Source: Lucinisca nassula
Taxonomy: Eukaryota > Mollusca > Bivalvia > Lucinida > Lucinidae
Length of the DNA stretch: 64,000 bases
Reading direction: 5' to 3'
Assembly: GCA_963580285.1 (NCBI GenBank)
Contig: OY757010.1
Span: forward strand, 212,010,138-212,074,137
Shown here: positions 56,245-64,000 of the stretch, one piece after another
Layout: the number at the start of each line of letters is the position of its first letter
Position numbering within the stretch: position 1 is the first letter of the stretch
Translations under genes and position numbers: made by a program
The notes under the pieces: model-generated
Seen by the model: the letters and a program-made list of their open reading frames with translations, nothing else
Database searches by the model: none
Told to the model about the DNA's origin: nothing

Positions 56245-56324
56245 CTATCAGAACACATAGTTATGAATGATAAGTGCATATCCTTTCACCATGAACTGAC
56301 AACAGAAAATATTTCACCAAAAAG

Positions 56325-56625
56325 CTCAACACATTACGATAACAAACCCGTGCGATATAGTGCATTTTTTCACATCTCCAAAATGGCTACTTTTCTGACG
56401 AAAATCGTTGATATTTTCCATATTTATAAAGCAAACATAGGTTGTGGGTGCTCGTCAGAACCACCTCATTGAGGCGGTTCTAACAAGTACCCACAACCTA
56501 TGTCTAGGAGCAGAAATAAGGAAATAATGTAGACCTCCGTAAACCCCTGTTTTCTCTATATAAAGTGGGGTGTAAGGGGAAGTTCATTTCACGGAGTTGT
56601 TAGCTATATATAACGTGATGAAAAG
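56325..56625. mobile_element. Foldback MITE, subfamily 2
   Basis: CATTACGATAACAAACCCGTGC start, GGTTGTGGGTGCTCGTCAGAACC and GGTTCTAACAAGTACCCACAACC hairpin, end GTTAGCTATATATAACGTGATG. Well preserved. Confidence 0.78.
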
Positions 56626-56876
56626 AATGTTGCTGTGACTGACCAATAGCAATTGATCGCGCCTATGTCATTTAACTGGAAAACCGTTATAGCATGTGCT
56701 TTTCGGAGAAACATTATAACTAAAGCATTTTCTACAAATCAACGTAACAAGCTCCAATAAGATGCCACAGAGCCAAAATATTGCGATAATAAACATGTTT
56801 TGTTAGGATTTAGTGCTATACACACTAGACTGGCACAAGACTGTTTGTCCGAAATTATGATGCCCCTGAGTGCTAA
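56626..56876. other. Non-coding DNA, nothing recognised
   Basis: No exon borders with an open frame and no repeat similarity noticed to other parts of the window. Confidence 0.4.
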
Positions 56877-57073
56877 CATACCTGTGATACCTCCCTCATC
56901 AGGAGGAAGACTCCCTCATTTTGATGCTGATTTTTGTCCAATTTATGCTAAATTTTAGTAAAATTTTGGAGTCTCCCTCATTTGAACTGAGAATTTCTCT
57001 ATATGTTCTTTATATCTCCCTCATCACAATGGCAAATCTCCCTCATACAGTTCCAAACCTTATCACAGGTATG
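56877..57073. mobile_element. Small TIR element with 6 bp TSD, CTCCCTCAT motifs
   Basis: CATACCTGTGATA at the left, TTATCACAGGTATG at the right, flanked by perfect TGCTAA (56871-56876 and 57074-57079). It holds five CTCCCTCA words. It shares end sequence, TSD length and GGGAG-type internal words with 38605-40120. Confidence 0.85.
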
Positions 57074-57263
57074 TGCTAAGAATAGCCCAGCTATAAATAG
57101 CTCAAACCTGCCAGAAAATGGATCCCTATTAATCAGTGTTGTTTTTTCATTATTCCGCCAATGGCTATGTCATGCCTGTGGGGAGGGGGAATCTTCACAA
57201 TTTCAGTGAACCATGAAATGTAGGTCAAGTGCAAATATTAATGCAAGCACTTACTAATTATCA

Positions 57264-57775
57264 TTTATACACAACCAATACCAAATAGCTTGAAAATTTT
57301 ATTGACTCGATTGTCAGTTTTCACATTTCGAATTCTGATATGAAATAACATGAAATAAAGCAGGTTCCATCATATACATACATACAATCAATTACATAAT
57401 AAATTACTCTAAAACATATTTGGCTCATTCTTTTGGGGACTGCTCTCTAAGTCTGGCACTACATGTAGCAAGAGCAAATTTGCAAGCCTAGGAACTAGGC
57501 TATAGTAAATTTACAAGGAACTAGGCTATTTCGGACATAAATGATCATGAACATGTAAGTCAAGTAGACCTTGACTTGCACACCTGGAGACAGGTGCAGA
57601 AACCCCGCCACAGGGCTACAATTTATGTCTGCCTGGAACAGGCAGAGAACTTCAGATTCACCTGGAACAGGTAAAAGAGTAAATTTCTTCGGTAAGCCTA
57701 GGAACTAGGCAAAACACACACCAAAATATTTGCCTGGAACAGGCGTAGAAATGATTTTTGTGGGGAAAGAAAGGC
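57264..57775. repeat. Left ~0.5 kb direct repeat of the palindrome/RT block
   Basis: From TTTATACACAACCAATACC through TCGATTGTCAGTTTTCACATT, a GCAAGCCTAGGAACTAGGC palindrome, GCCTGGAACAGGC, to GATTTTTGTGGGGAAAGAAAGGC. Repeated in the same orientation at 62017-62821, 4753 bases on. The first palindromes of the array are already part of it. Confidence 0.88.
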
Positions 57776-59662
57776 CGACCACCAGGAACAGGTGGAAAAA
57801 TAAGGTTCACCTGGAACAGGTGAAAGAATAAGTTTTATGCAAGCTGGAACTGGTGGAAAATGAGGTTCACCTGGAACAGGTGAAAATTTTGAGTTTTTAT
57901 ACAAGCCTAGGAACTAGGCAGAACAGACATCAAATGTCCACCTGGAACAGGCGGAAAATGAGGTTCACCTGGAACAGGTGGAAGTTTTAAGTTTTGTGCA
58001 AGCCTAGGAACTAGGCAGAACAGACATCAAAATGTCCACCTGGAACAGGTGGAAAATGAGGTTCACCTGGAACAAGTGAAAGATTAAAGTTTTTATGCAA
58101 GCCTAGGAACTAGGCAGAACAGACATCAAAATGTCCACCTAGAACAGGTGGTAAATGAGGTTCACCTGGAACAGGTGAAAGATAAATGTTTTGAGTTTTT
58201 ATGCAAGCCCAGGATCTAGGCAGAATAGACATCAAAATGTCCACCTGGAACAGGCGGAAAATGACGGTAAACGTTTAAGTTTTTATGCAAGCCTAGGAAC
58301 TAGGCAGAACGGACATCAATATGTCCACCTGGATCAGGTGGAAAATGAGGTTCACCTGGAACAGGTGAAAGATTAAAAGTTTTTATGCCAGCCTAGGAAC
58401 TAGGTAGAACAGACATCAAAATGTTCGCTTGGAACAGGCGGAAAATGAGGTTTACCTGGAACAGGTGAAAGATTTAAGTTTTTATGCAAGCCTAGGAACT
58501 AGGCAGAACAGACATCAAAATGTCCACATGGAAGAGGTGGAAAATGAGGGTCATCTGGAACAGGTGAAAGATTAAAGTTTTTATGCAAGCCTAGGAACTA
58601 GGCAGAACAGACATCAAAATGTCCACCTGGAACAGGTGGAAAATGAGTTTCACCTGGAACAGGTGAAAGATAAATGTTTTGAGTTTTTATGCAAGCCCAG
58701 GATCTAGGCAGAATAGACATCAAAATGTCCACCTGGAACAGGCGGAAAATGAGGGTAAACATTTTAAGTTTTTATGCAAGCCTAGGAACTAGGCAGAACG
58801 GGCATCAATATGTCCACCTGGATCAGGTGGAAAATGAGGTTCACCTGGAACAGGTGAAAGATTAAAGTTTTTATGCCAGCCTAGGAACTAGGTAGAACAG
58901 ACATCAAAATGTTCGCTTGGAACAGGCGGAAAATGAGGTTCACCTGGAACAGGTGAAAGTTTTAAGTTTTTATGCAAGCCTAGGAACTAGGCAGAACAGA
59001 CATCAAAATGTTCACATGGAAGAGGTGGAAAATGAGGGTCATCTTGAACAGGTGAAAGATTAAAGTTTTTATGCAAGCCTAGGAACTAGGCAGAACAGAC
59101 ATCAAAATGTCCACCTGGAACAGGTGGAAAATGAGTTTCAACTGGAACAGGTGAAAGATTAAAGTTTTTATGCAAGCCTAGGAAGTAGACAGAACGGACA
59201 TCAAAATGTCCACCTGGGACAGGTGGAAATAGAGGTTCACCTGTAACAGGTGAAAGTTTCAGTTGCAAGTTTTTATGCAAGCCTATTAAGTAGGCAGAAC
59301 AGACATCAAAATGTCCACCTGGAACAGGCGGAAAATGAGGTTTGCCTGGAACAGGTGAAAGATTAGTTAAAGTTTTATGCAAACCTAGGAACTAGGCCGA
59401 ACAGATATCAAAATGTCCACCTGGAACAGTTGGAAAATGAGGTTCACCTGAAACATTTGAAAGAATGAAGTTTTAGGCAAGCCTAGGAACTAGGCAGGAC
59501 AGGCAACAAATAACCACCTTGTACAGGTGGAAAATGAGGTTTCCCTGGAACAGCTGAAAGATTAAAGTTTTTTTAAGCAAGCCTAGGAACTAGGCAGAAC
59601 AGACATCAAAATGTGCACCTTGAACAGGTGGAAAAATGAGTTTCACCTGGAACAGGTGAAAT
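57655..59662. repeat. Tandem array of small GAA-spaced palindromes
   Basis: About 18-19 units, period mostly 98-100 bp, also 84-85 and 106. GCCTAG unit starts: 57905, 58002, 58101, 58207, 58291, 58391, 58490, 58589, 58695, 58780, 58879, 58978, 59077, 59175, 59281, 59382, 59481, 59581. Each typical unit has four short palindromes in order: GCCTAGgaaCTAGGC, GACATcaaaATGTC, CCACCTGgaaCAGGTGG, TTCACCTGgaaCAGGTGAA. Three of the four have the same GAA spacer. Spacer DNA is A/T-rich (AAAGTTTTTATGCAA). No coding function is likely; the proline-rich minus frames read the palindromes. Confidence 0.92.
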
Positions 59663-60103
59663 ACGGTTTATGCTATAAGCTTTATAATATATAGTTGTTT
59701 GGTAAGTCATTTGCCAGTTATAGAGAAACACAGTCCCATTGATGACAAGAGTTCATAATATTTACATATAAACATTTCCTAGAGTATTGCATGTCTTCTT
59801 GCTGTTGATCATCAATAATCCAGCATATAATATGAAGTTCCTTAGTTCCTTCTTACATCTAGGCGGAGTTAAGGAGAGGAAGGAGGTTAAGCAAAAGCAA
59901 GGAACTCTTATCTTAATCACTGCAAAGTCACAACTGTCCCTAATATCTAGATGATTTGCCCTCTCCTCCTTAAATTTATCTCATTGGTCAGTTTACTTTA
60001 GACTTTGGCAAACAGTCATTCAGTATATCTGCTTATTCACTAGGTAAACTTATATTTACATAATTCCAACTGAGAACCTCTTTCAGTAGCATCATCAAAC
60101 AAG
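59663..60103. other. Leader between the array and the RT frame
   Basis: No coding motif. At 59860-59930 an inverted pair (AAGTTCCTTAGTTCCTT / AAGCAAGGAACTC). No endonuclease-domain sequence in any frame, so the reverse transcriptase element is cut at its 5' side. Confidence 0.5.
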
Positions 60104-61846
60104 ATGAGTCAATATACACACTGTCTGGCTCTTAATCTTCAGTTATTTGACAGGTACTGGCAAGGTATCCCACCCCTTAATAAAAGAGGAGGGAACGGGG
60201 TCGCTGAATCGGACTCTGAAAGGGCAGAGGAATTGGTTGGTCAATTCAATGATGCATTTAATAAAACTGAGTTCAACAAGGTTCCATTGACTGGAAGATC
60301 GGCCCCTTTCATGGAAAATATTGTTGTATCCTCTGCGGGAGTGATCAAGTTACTTAAAGGCTTGAACCCTTCTAAAGCTTTAGGGCCTGATGAGCTTCAT
60401 CCTAGAGTCCTGAAGGAACTAGCAAACGAGTTAGGTCCAGTTTTTGCTCATCTTTTCCAACAATCTCTTGATACGGGTGAAATTCCCAAAGAATGGCTCC
60501 TAGCGAACATCTGTCCACTTTTCAAAAAAGGGGACAGGGCTCTTGCTCGTAATTATCACCCGGTGTCACTGACCTGTGTTCTATGTAAATTACTTGAACA
60601 CATAGTCTGCTCAAACATCATGGCCCACTTGGATGAACATAAACTTTTGTCAGACAGACAACATGCATTTAGGAAAAGGCATAGTTGCGAAACTCAGTTG
60701 AGCACGGTTATTAATGATTGGGCAAAAATCCTGGACAAAGGGGGGCAGGTGGACACATTTATTCTGGACTTTGAGAAGGCTTTTGACACCCCTCCTCATG
60801 AACTACTTAAATCCAAATTATTTGGTTATGGAATTGGTGGGAAGACTCTTAAATGGATAGATTCCTTTCTTTGCTACAGAAAACAGCGTGTTGTTGTTAA
60901 TGGTGAATCTTCAGTATGGGCGCCAGTTTTGTCTGGAGTCCCACAAGGGACTGTTCTTGGTCCTCTATTGTTCTCCCTGTACATCAATGATATTTCCACT
61001 GACATTGACTCAGAAATAAGACTGTTTGCAGATGACTGTGTTTGTTACCGGGAAATTAGAGATACAGATGACTCACTGAAACTTCAGGCTGACATAGATA
61101 GATTAGGATGTTGGGCCAGAAAATGGGGCATGAGATTTCAACCAGTTAAATGCAATATTATGCAGATAACAAGGAAAAGATCTAATAAAGTTGAGGCTTC
61201 TTACACCTTAGAGGGAACGGTCCTCGAAAATGTGAATTCCATTAAATACCTTGGTGTGACAATCACCCACGATTTGAGATGGAATACACACATTAGCAAT
61301 ATGTGTACAAAGGCGAATAGAACACTTGGTTTCCTGAGGCGAAATCTTCATCAGTGTCCTCAGGATGTGAAAGAGACAGCATACAGGGGACTTGTTCGCC
61401 CAATCTTGGAATATGGTAGTTGCATCTGGGACCCAAGCGGAGTGGTCCTTAATGAAGAAATTGAAAAAGTTCAGAATAGAGCTGCTAGATTTGTAACTGG
61501 AAATTATTGCTTTGAAACTGGGAGCATGACTGGAATTCTAGGAAAATTAAGATGGGAGTCTCTCAAGAAAAGGAGAAGAGACAGTAGGCTCATACTCTTA
61601 TACAAAGGTCTAAAGGGTGCTGCCAGCATTCCAACAGATGACCTTGTTCCCCCGGCTAGGCACTGTAGAAAACATCATTCAATGACGTTTCAGACCCTTA
61701 CTGCAAGAACGGATATTTATAAAGAATCGTTTTTCCCCCGAACCATTAGAGATTGGAATGCCCTTCCCGATTCTATTATTTTGACGGCTGAAGGTGCTGA
61801 GGATTGTGTAGCTAAGTTTACATCTTTGGTTAGAGCTAGGGACTAA
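60104..61846 (+). CDS. Reverse transcriptase of a non-LTR (LINE) element, intact
   Basis: 580 codons, no stop or frameshift. RT core: LNPSKALGPDELHPRVLK (88-104), PLFKKGDRALARNYHPVSL (138-156), motif A ILDFEKAFD with D222 (220-228), motif B SGVPQGTVLGPLLF (277-290), motif C LFADD (307-311), KYLGVTI (381-387). The C-terminal part has the RPILEYGSCIWDP and VQNRAARFVTG words usual for jockey/CR1-type LINEs. It copies element RNA into DNA at a nicked target. The usual upstream endonuclease domain is absent; the homologous region begins at about residue 16 (DRYWQGIPPL), so the first ~15 residues are probably chance. Clade not assigned. Confidence 0.92.
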   Translation: MSQYTHCLALNLQLFDRYWQGIPPLNKRGGNGVAESDSERAEELVGQFNDAFNKTEFNKVPLTGRSAPFMENIVVSSAGVIKLLKGLNPSKALGPDELHPRVLKELANELGPVFAHLFQQSLDTGEIPKEWLLANICPLFKKGDRALARNYHPVSLTCVLCKLLEHIVCSNIMAHLDEHKLLSDRQHAFRKRHSCETQLSTVINDWAKILDKGGQVDTFILDFEKAFDTPPHELLKSKLFGYGIGGKTLKWIDSFLCYRKQRVVVNGESSVWAPVLSGVPQGTVLGPLLFSLYINDISTDIDSEIRLFADDCVCYREIRDTDDSLKLQADIDRLGCWARKWGMRFQPVKCNIMQITRKRSNKVEASYTLEGTVLENVNSIKYLGVTITHDLRWNTHISNMCTKANRTLGFLRRNLHQCPQDVKETAYRGLVRPILEYGSCIWDPSGVVLNEEIEKVQNRAARFVTGNYCFETGSMTGILGKLRWESLKKRRRDSRLILLYKGLKGAASIPTDDLVPPARHCRKHHSMTFQTLTARTDIYKESFFPRTIRDWNALPDSIILTAEGAEDCVAKFTSLVRARD

Positions 61847-62016
61847 CTTCCCATATCACAGGTCCTGGTGTATGAATGTCATTTGACGTGTCACCAGTAA
61901 CAATTCTGATTCTCATTGATCTGACCACAGATACTGGCGAGATCGAGAGAAAACTTAATTGTTCCAAAGATAGATATTAATATTATGTATAAACCACAAT
62001 TATACTAAATTGCAAT
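61847..62016. other. 3' sequence after the RT frame
   Basis: No poly(A) or clear microsatellite tail before the right direct repeat begins at 62017, so the 3' border of the LINE cannot be fixed. AT-rich ending ATTGCAATTTTATACAC. Confidence 0.45.
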
Positions 62017-62821
62017 TTTATACACAACCAATACCAAATAGCTTGTAAAATTTATTGTCTCGATTGTCAGTTTTCACATTTCGAATTCTGATATGAAATA
62101 ACATGATATAAAGCAGGTACCATAATATACATACATACATAAAATACATACATACAATTACATATATAAATTACTCTAAAACATATTTGGCTCATTCTTT
62201 TGGGGACTGCTCTCTAAGTCTGGCACTACATGTAGCAAGAGCAAATTTGCAAGCCTAGGAACTAGAGCAAGAGCAAATTTGCAAGCCTAGGAACTAGGCT
62301 ATAGTAAATTTACAAGCCTAGGAACTAGGCTATTTCGGACATAAATGATCATGAACATGTAAGCCAAGTAGACCTTGACTTGCACTCCTGGAGACAGGTG
62401 CAGAAACTCCGCCACAGGGCTACAATTTATGTCTGCCTGGAACAGGCAGAGAACTTAAGATTTTTTTTTTTATTTTGGATTTGGTTTTACAGCCCTTTCA
62501 AGATTATTTCACTCATATCGAGCCGATTGTTAATTAGAGGTGGGCTTAAACCACAGTACCCGGAGAAAAACCACCTGAAGTTGCAGAACTTGGCGTCTCA
62601 CATGTGATCCGAGCCAGGCTTGAACCACAGCGGTGAGAGACCTAATGATTAAGAGTCAGCGCTCTTAACCACTAGGCCACAGAGGCCCGTTAGAGAACTT
62701 AAGATTCACCTGGAACATGAAAGAATAAATTTTTTCGGTAAGCCTGGGAACTAGGCAAAACAGACACCAAAATATTTGCCTGGAACAGGCGTAGAAATGA
62801 TTTTTGTGGGGAAATAAAGGC
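62017..62821. repeat. Right ~0.56 kb direct repeat, with a SINE inside
   Basis: Second copy of 57264-57775: it has an added ~30 bp internal duplication (GAGCAAATTTGCAAGCCTAGGAACTAG), a longer CATACATACATAAAATACATAC tract, and a SINE at 62463-62691. After the SINE it continues to GTGGGGAAATAAAGGC and then stops just where the palindrome array would begin in the left copy. Confidence 0.85.
62463..62691 (-). mobile_element. tRNA-derived SINE with 15 bp TSD
   Basis: Perfect AGAGAACTTAAGATT on both sides (62448-62462, 62692-62706). Minus-strand head: A box TGGCCTAGTGGTTAAGAGCGC, B box GGTTCAAGCCTGG; tail poly(A) seen as TTTTTTTTTTT on plus. A broken relative spans 16160-17016. Confidence 0.92.
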
Positions 62822-63159
62822 GAAACGAATTTGATCACTGATCAAATGGGGCCCCCAAAAATATGCAATAGTTAACCATTAAGATGCCGAGAAAAAATGC
62901 ATCTGAAAATGTCATCTGCTTATGTCATCTGCTGAATTTTCTTGCAAGCTTTTAAAAGAACTTTTGCATACAGGCAAACAGTGTGGCCCCAGACACAGGA
63001 GCAGTCTGATGTGGGTCCAAACTGTTTGCAACAAAGACTTTTAATGTAGCCGGCAAGTGAAAAAGCAGACAACATTTGTTGTGATTGGCATTTTATGGTT
63101 TAACAAAGTGAGTGAACCATGAAATGTAGATCTTGGTCAAATATGGATAATTGCATTTA
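62822..63159. repeat. Hairpin repeat with GCAGAC arms and flanks
   Basis: 62915-63080: TGTCATCTGCTTATGTCATCTGC / AAGCAGACAACATTTG arms around GCAAACAGTGTGGCCCCAGACACAGG and its inverse, as at 38760-38940. 63108-63145 (GTGAACCATGAAATGTAG) also matches 57207-57225, just left of the left direct repeat. Confidence 0.6.
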
Positions 63160-63172
63160 ATATGGATACTTG

Positions 63173-63338
63173 AGTGAGTGAGTGAGTTTTAGTTTTACGT
63201 CCCACCAACAGCTAAGGTCATACGGAGACGGGACCTTGGTTTAAAGACTCATCCGAAAGTCTGGAGAAGCCCGGGATCGATCCTGCGATCCCTGGTTTAC
63301 AAGGTGAGTAGCGTAACCACTGCACCACGGAGGCTTCT
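63173..63338 (-). mobile_element. tRNA-derived SINE, 166 bp, 13 bp TSD
   Basis: Perfect ATATGGATACTTG flanks (63160-63172, 63339-63351). Same family and length as 12171-12336, differing by a few bases. GAGTGAGTGAG at the left is the tail in inverse. Confidence 0.92.
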
Positions 63339-63406
63339 ATATGGATACTTGCATTTAAGTTGCCATCCCTAGATGCAATTTTTGCAGTCTGTATTTACAT
63401 TGTACA

Positions 63407-63619
63407 TTAACCCTTATCTTGCTGTTCACGACAACCCCTATCTTTGGAAACAGTGCAGATACAGATCAGATGGCTTCTGAAGAAGCCATCTGATCAGGAT
63501 CTACACTGTTTGGCATTCAGTTAATGAATTTGTAGCAATGAATTACATCAAGTAATTTGATTGGTTGATAGACAGAAATGGGTGCGGCTTAAATGAATAT
63601 TCAGCAAGAGAAGGGATAA
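63407..63619. mobile_element. TTAA-type MITE, right end decayed
   Basis: TTAACCCTTATCTTGCTG left end, ATTCAGCAAGAGAAGGGATAAA right end (TTAA changed to ATAA). The AACAGTGCAGATACAGATCAGATGGC hairpin is at 63440-63515. Confidence 0.78.
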
Positions 63620-63649
63620 ATTCTGAACTGGTTACAGTCACTTATATTG

Positions 63650-64000
63650 TTCTGTTCATACAATGTACCTGAAATTGTGCTGATTGCTCAAAATTTTATG
63701 CACTTACATTGTTCATAAAATTCTGTATCATTAATTTGTACTGCATCAAACATTCTGTATTAACAGTGTTCATGAAATTCTGTATCACTATTTTATATTG
63801 CTTCTTACATTCTGTACTTACATTGTTCATAAAATTCTGTATCATTTATTTGTACTGCATCTAACATTCTGTATTAACAGTGTTCATAAAAATTCTGTAT
63901 CACTAACTTATATTGCTTCTTACATTCTGTACTTACATTGTTCATGAAATTCTTGGTTATTTATACTGCATGTAACATTCTGTACTAACAGTGTTCATGC
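63650..64000. repeat. Minisatellite, 57 bp unit, alternating types
   Basis: Unit starts TGTTCATAAAATTCTG at 63710, 63767, 63824 and so on. Two unit types alternate (TAATTTGTACTGCATC and TTTTATATTGCTTCTT), so the true period is a 114 bp dimer. It continues past the window edge. Confidence 0.85.

Larger units (their letters stand above)
53936..56064. mobile_element. CAGTAAAATTCC MITE enlarged by nested elements
   Basis: Left CAGTAAAATTCCTATATTAAG, right CTTAATATTGTAATTTTACTG, TA on both sides. The small sibling at 17644-17849 has none of the inner material. Inside are a duplicated CTCCTAATAAGAGACCAC foldback (54065-54140), a copy of the 21327 repeat (54140-54445) and the Tc1 element (54512-56026). 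The right end lies 8 bases from the exon 1 splice donor. Confidence 0.8.

Noticed and set aside
57698..59382. Proline-rich minus frames (SPVPGEPHFPPVPGGHFDV)
   Set aside because: They are translations of the CCACCTGGAACAGGTGG and TTCACCTGGAACAGGTGAA palindromes; frames break at every length change of the unit.
57905..59662. CRISPR-like array
   Set aside because: The repeats are palindromes within ~99 bp units, the spacers are themselves repeated, there are no cas genes and the DNA is eukaryotic.
57264..62821. LTR retrotransposon
   Set aside because: The RT is of LINE type (FADD, YLGVTI, EYGSCIWDP), there are no gag, protease or integrase frames, no tRNA primer site and no TG...CA ends on the direct repeats.

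Overview
The window looks like a stretch of eukaryotic, most likely bivalve mollusc, nuclear DNA (inferred). It is AT-rich and dense in short foldback elements, tRNA-derived SINEs and ~160-176 bp tandem-unit repeats of the kind described in bivalves (the 'pearl' / Helitron-like class). There is no bacterial-style gene packing, and real coding exons are short islands with GT-AG borders. I cannot name the species.

The main host gene runs right to left (minus strand). Nine exons could be joined: 56244-56073, 45032-45003, 37904-37796, 34018-33905, 18090-17959, 15364-15083, 10390-10175, 8794-8573 and 5428-5169. Every junction is GT-AG and every phase matches, giving an open 512-codon stretch over 51 kb. 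The protein is cysteine-rich, built from about six diverged copies of a ~75-95 residue unit, with one acidic Asp/Asn linker. Its first and last exons lie outside the window or were not found. I do not recognise the family.

Almost everything else is intronic or flanking mobile DNA. Region by region: 1-5.1 kb, tandem-unit repeat end, foldback MITEs and a split TTAA element. 5.6-6.7 kb, a TA-flanked element with long terminal inverted repeats. 8-22 kb, many foldback MITEs, TTAA elements, SINEs with clear target duplications, a ~31 bp minisatellite and a broken partial copy of one host exon. 22.7-33.6, 40.5-43.9 and 46.5-52.4 kb, nested tandem-unit elements (families A-F here) with Helitron-like ends, one of them interrupted by a hAT-like element (27706-29668) and a TG/G-rich satellite. 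34.4-36.1 and 38.6-40.1 kb, two further TIR elements. 54.5-56.0 kb, a Tc1-type (DD34E) transposon whose transposase is broken by one in-frame stop. 57.3-62.8 kb, an unusual block: ~0.5 kb direct repeats flank an array of small palindromes and an intact 580-codon LINE-type reverse transcriptase ORF. 63.4-64.0 kb, a TTAA element and a 57 bp minisatellite.

Most other open reading frames are short shadows of repeats. The points most worth following are the palindrome array next to the reverse transcriptase, the common terminal design of families A-D, a small family of elements with 6 bp target duplications, and the modular cysteine-rich gene.
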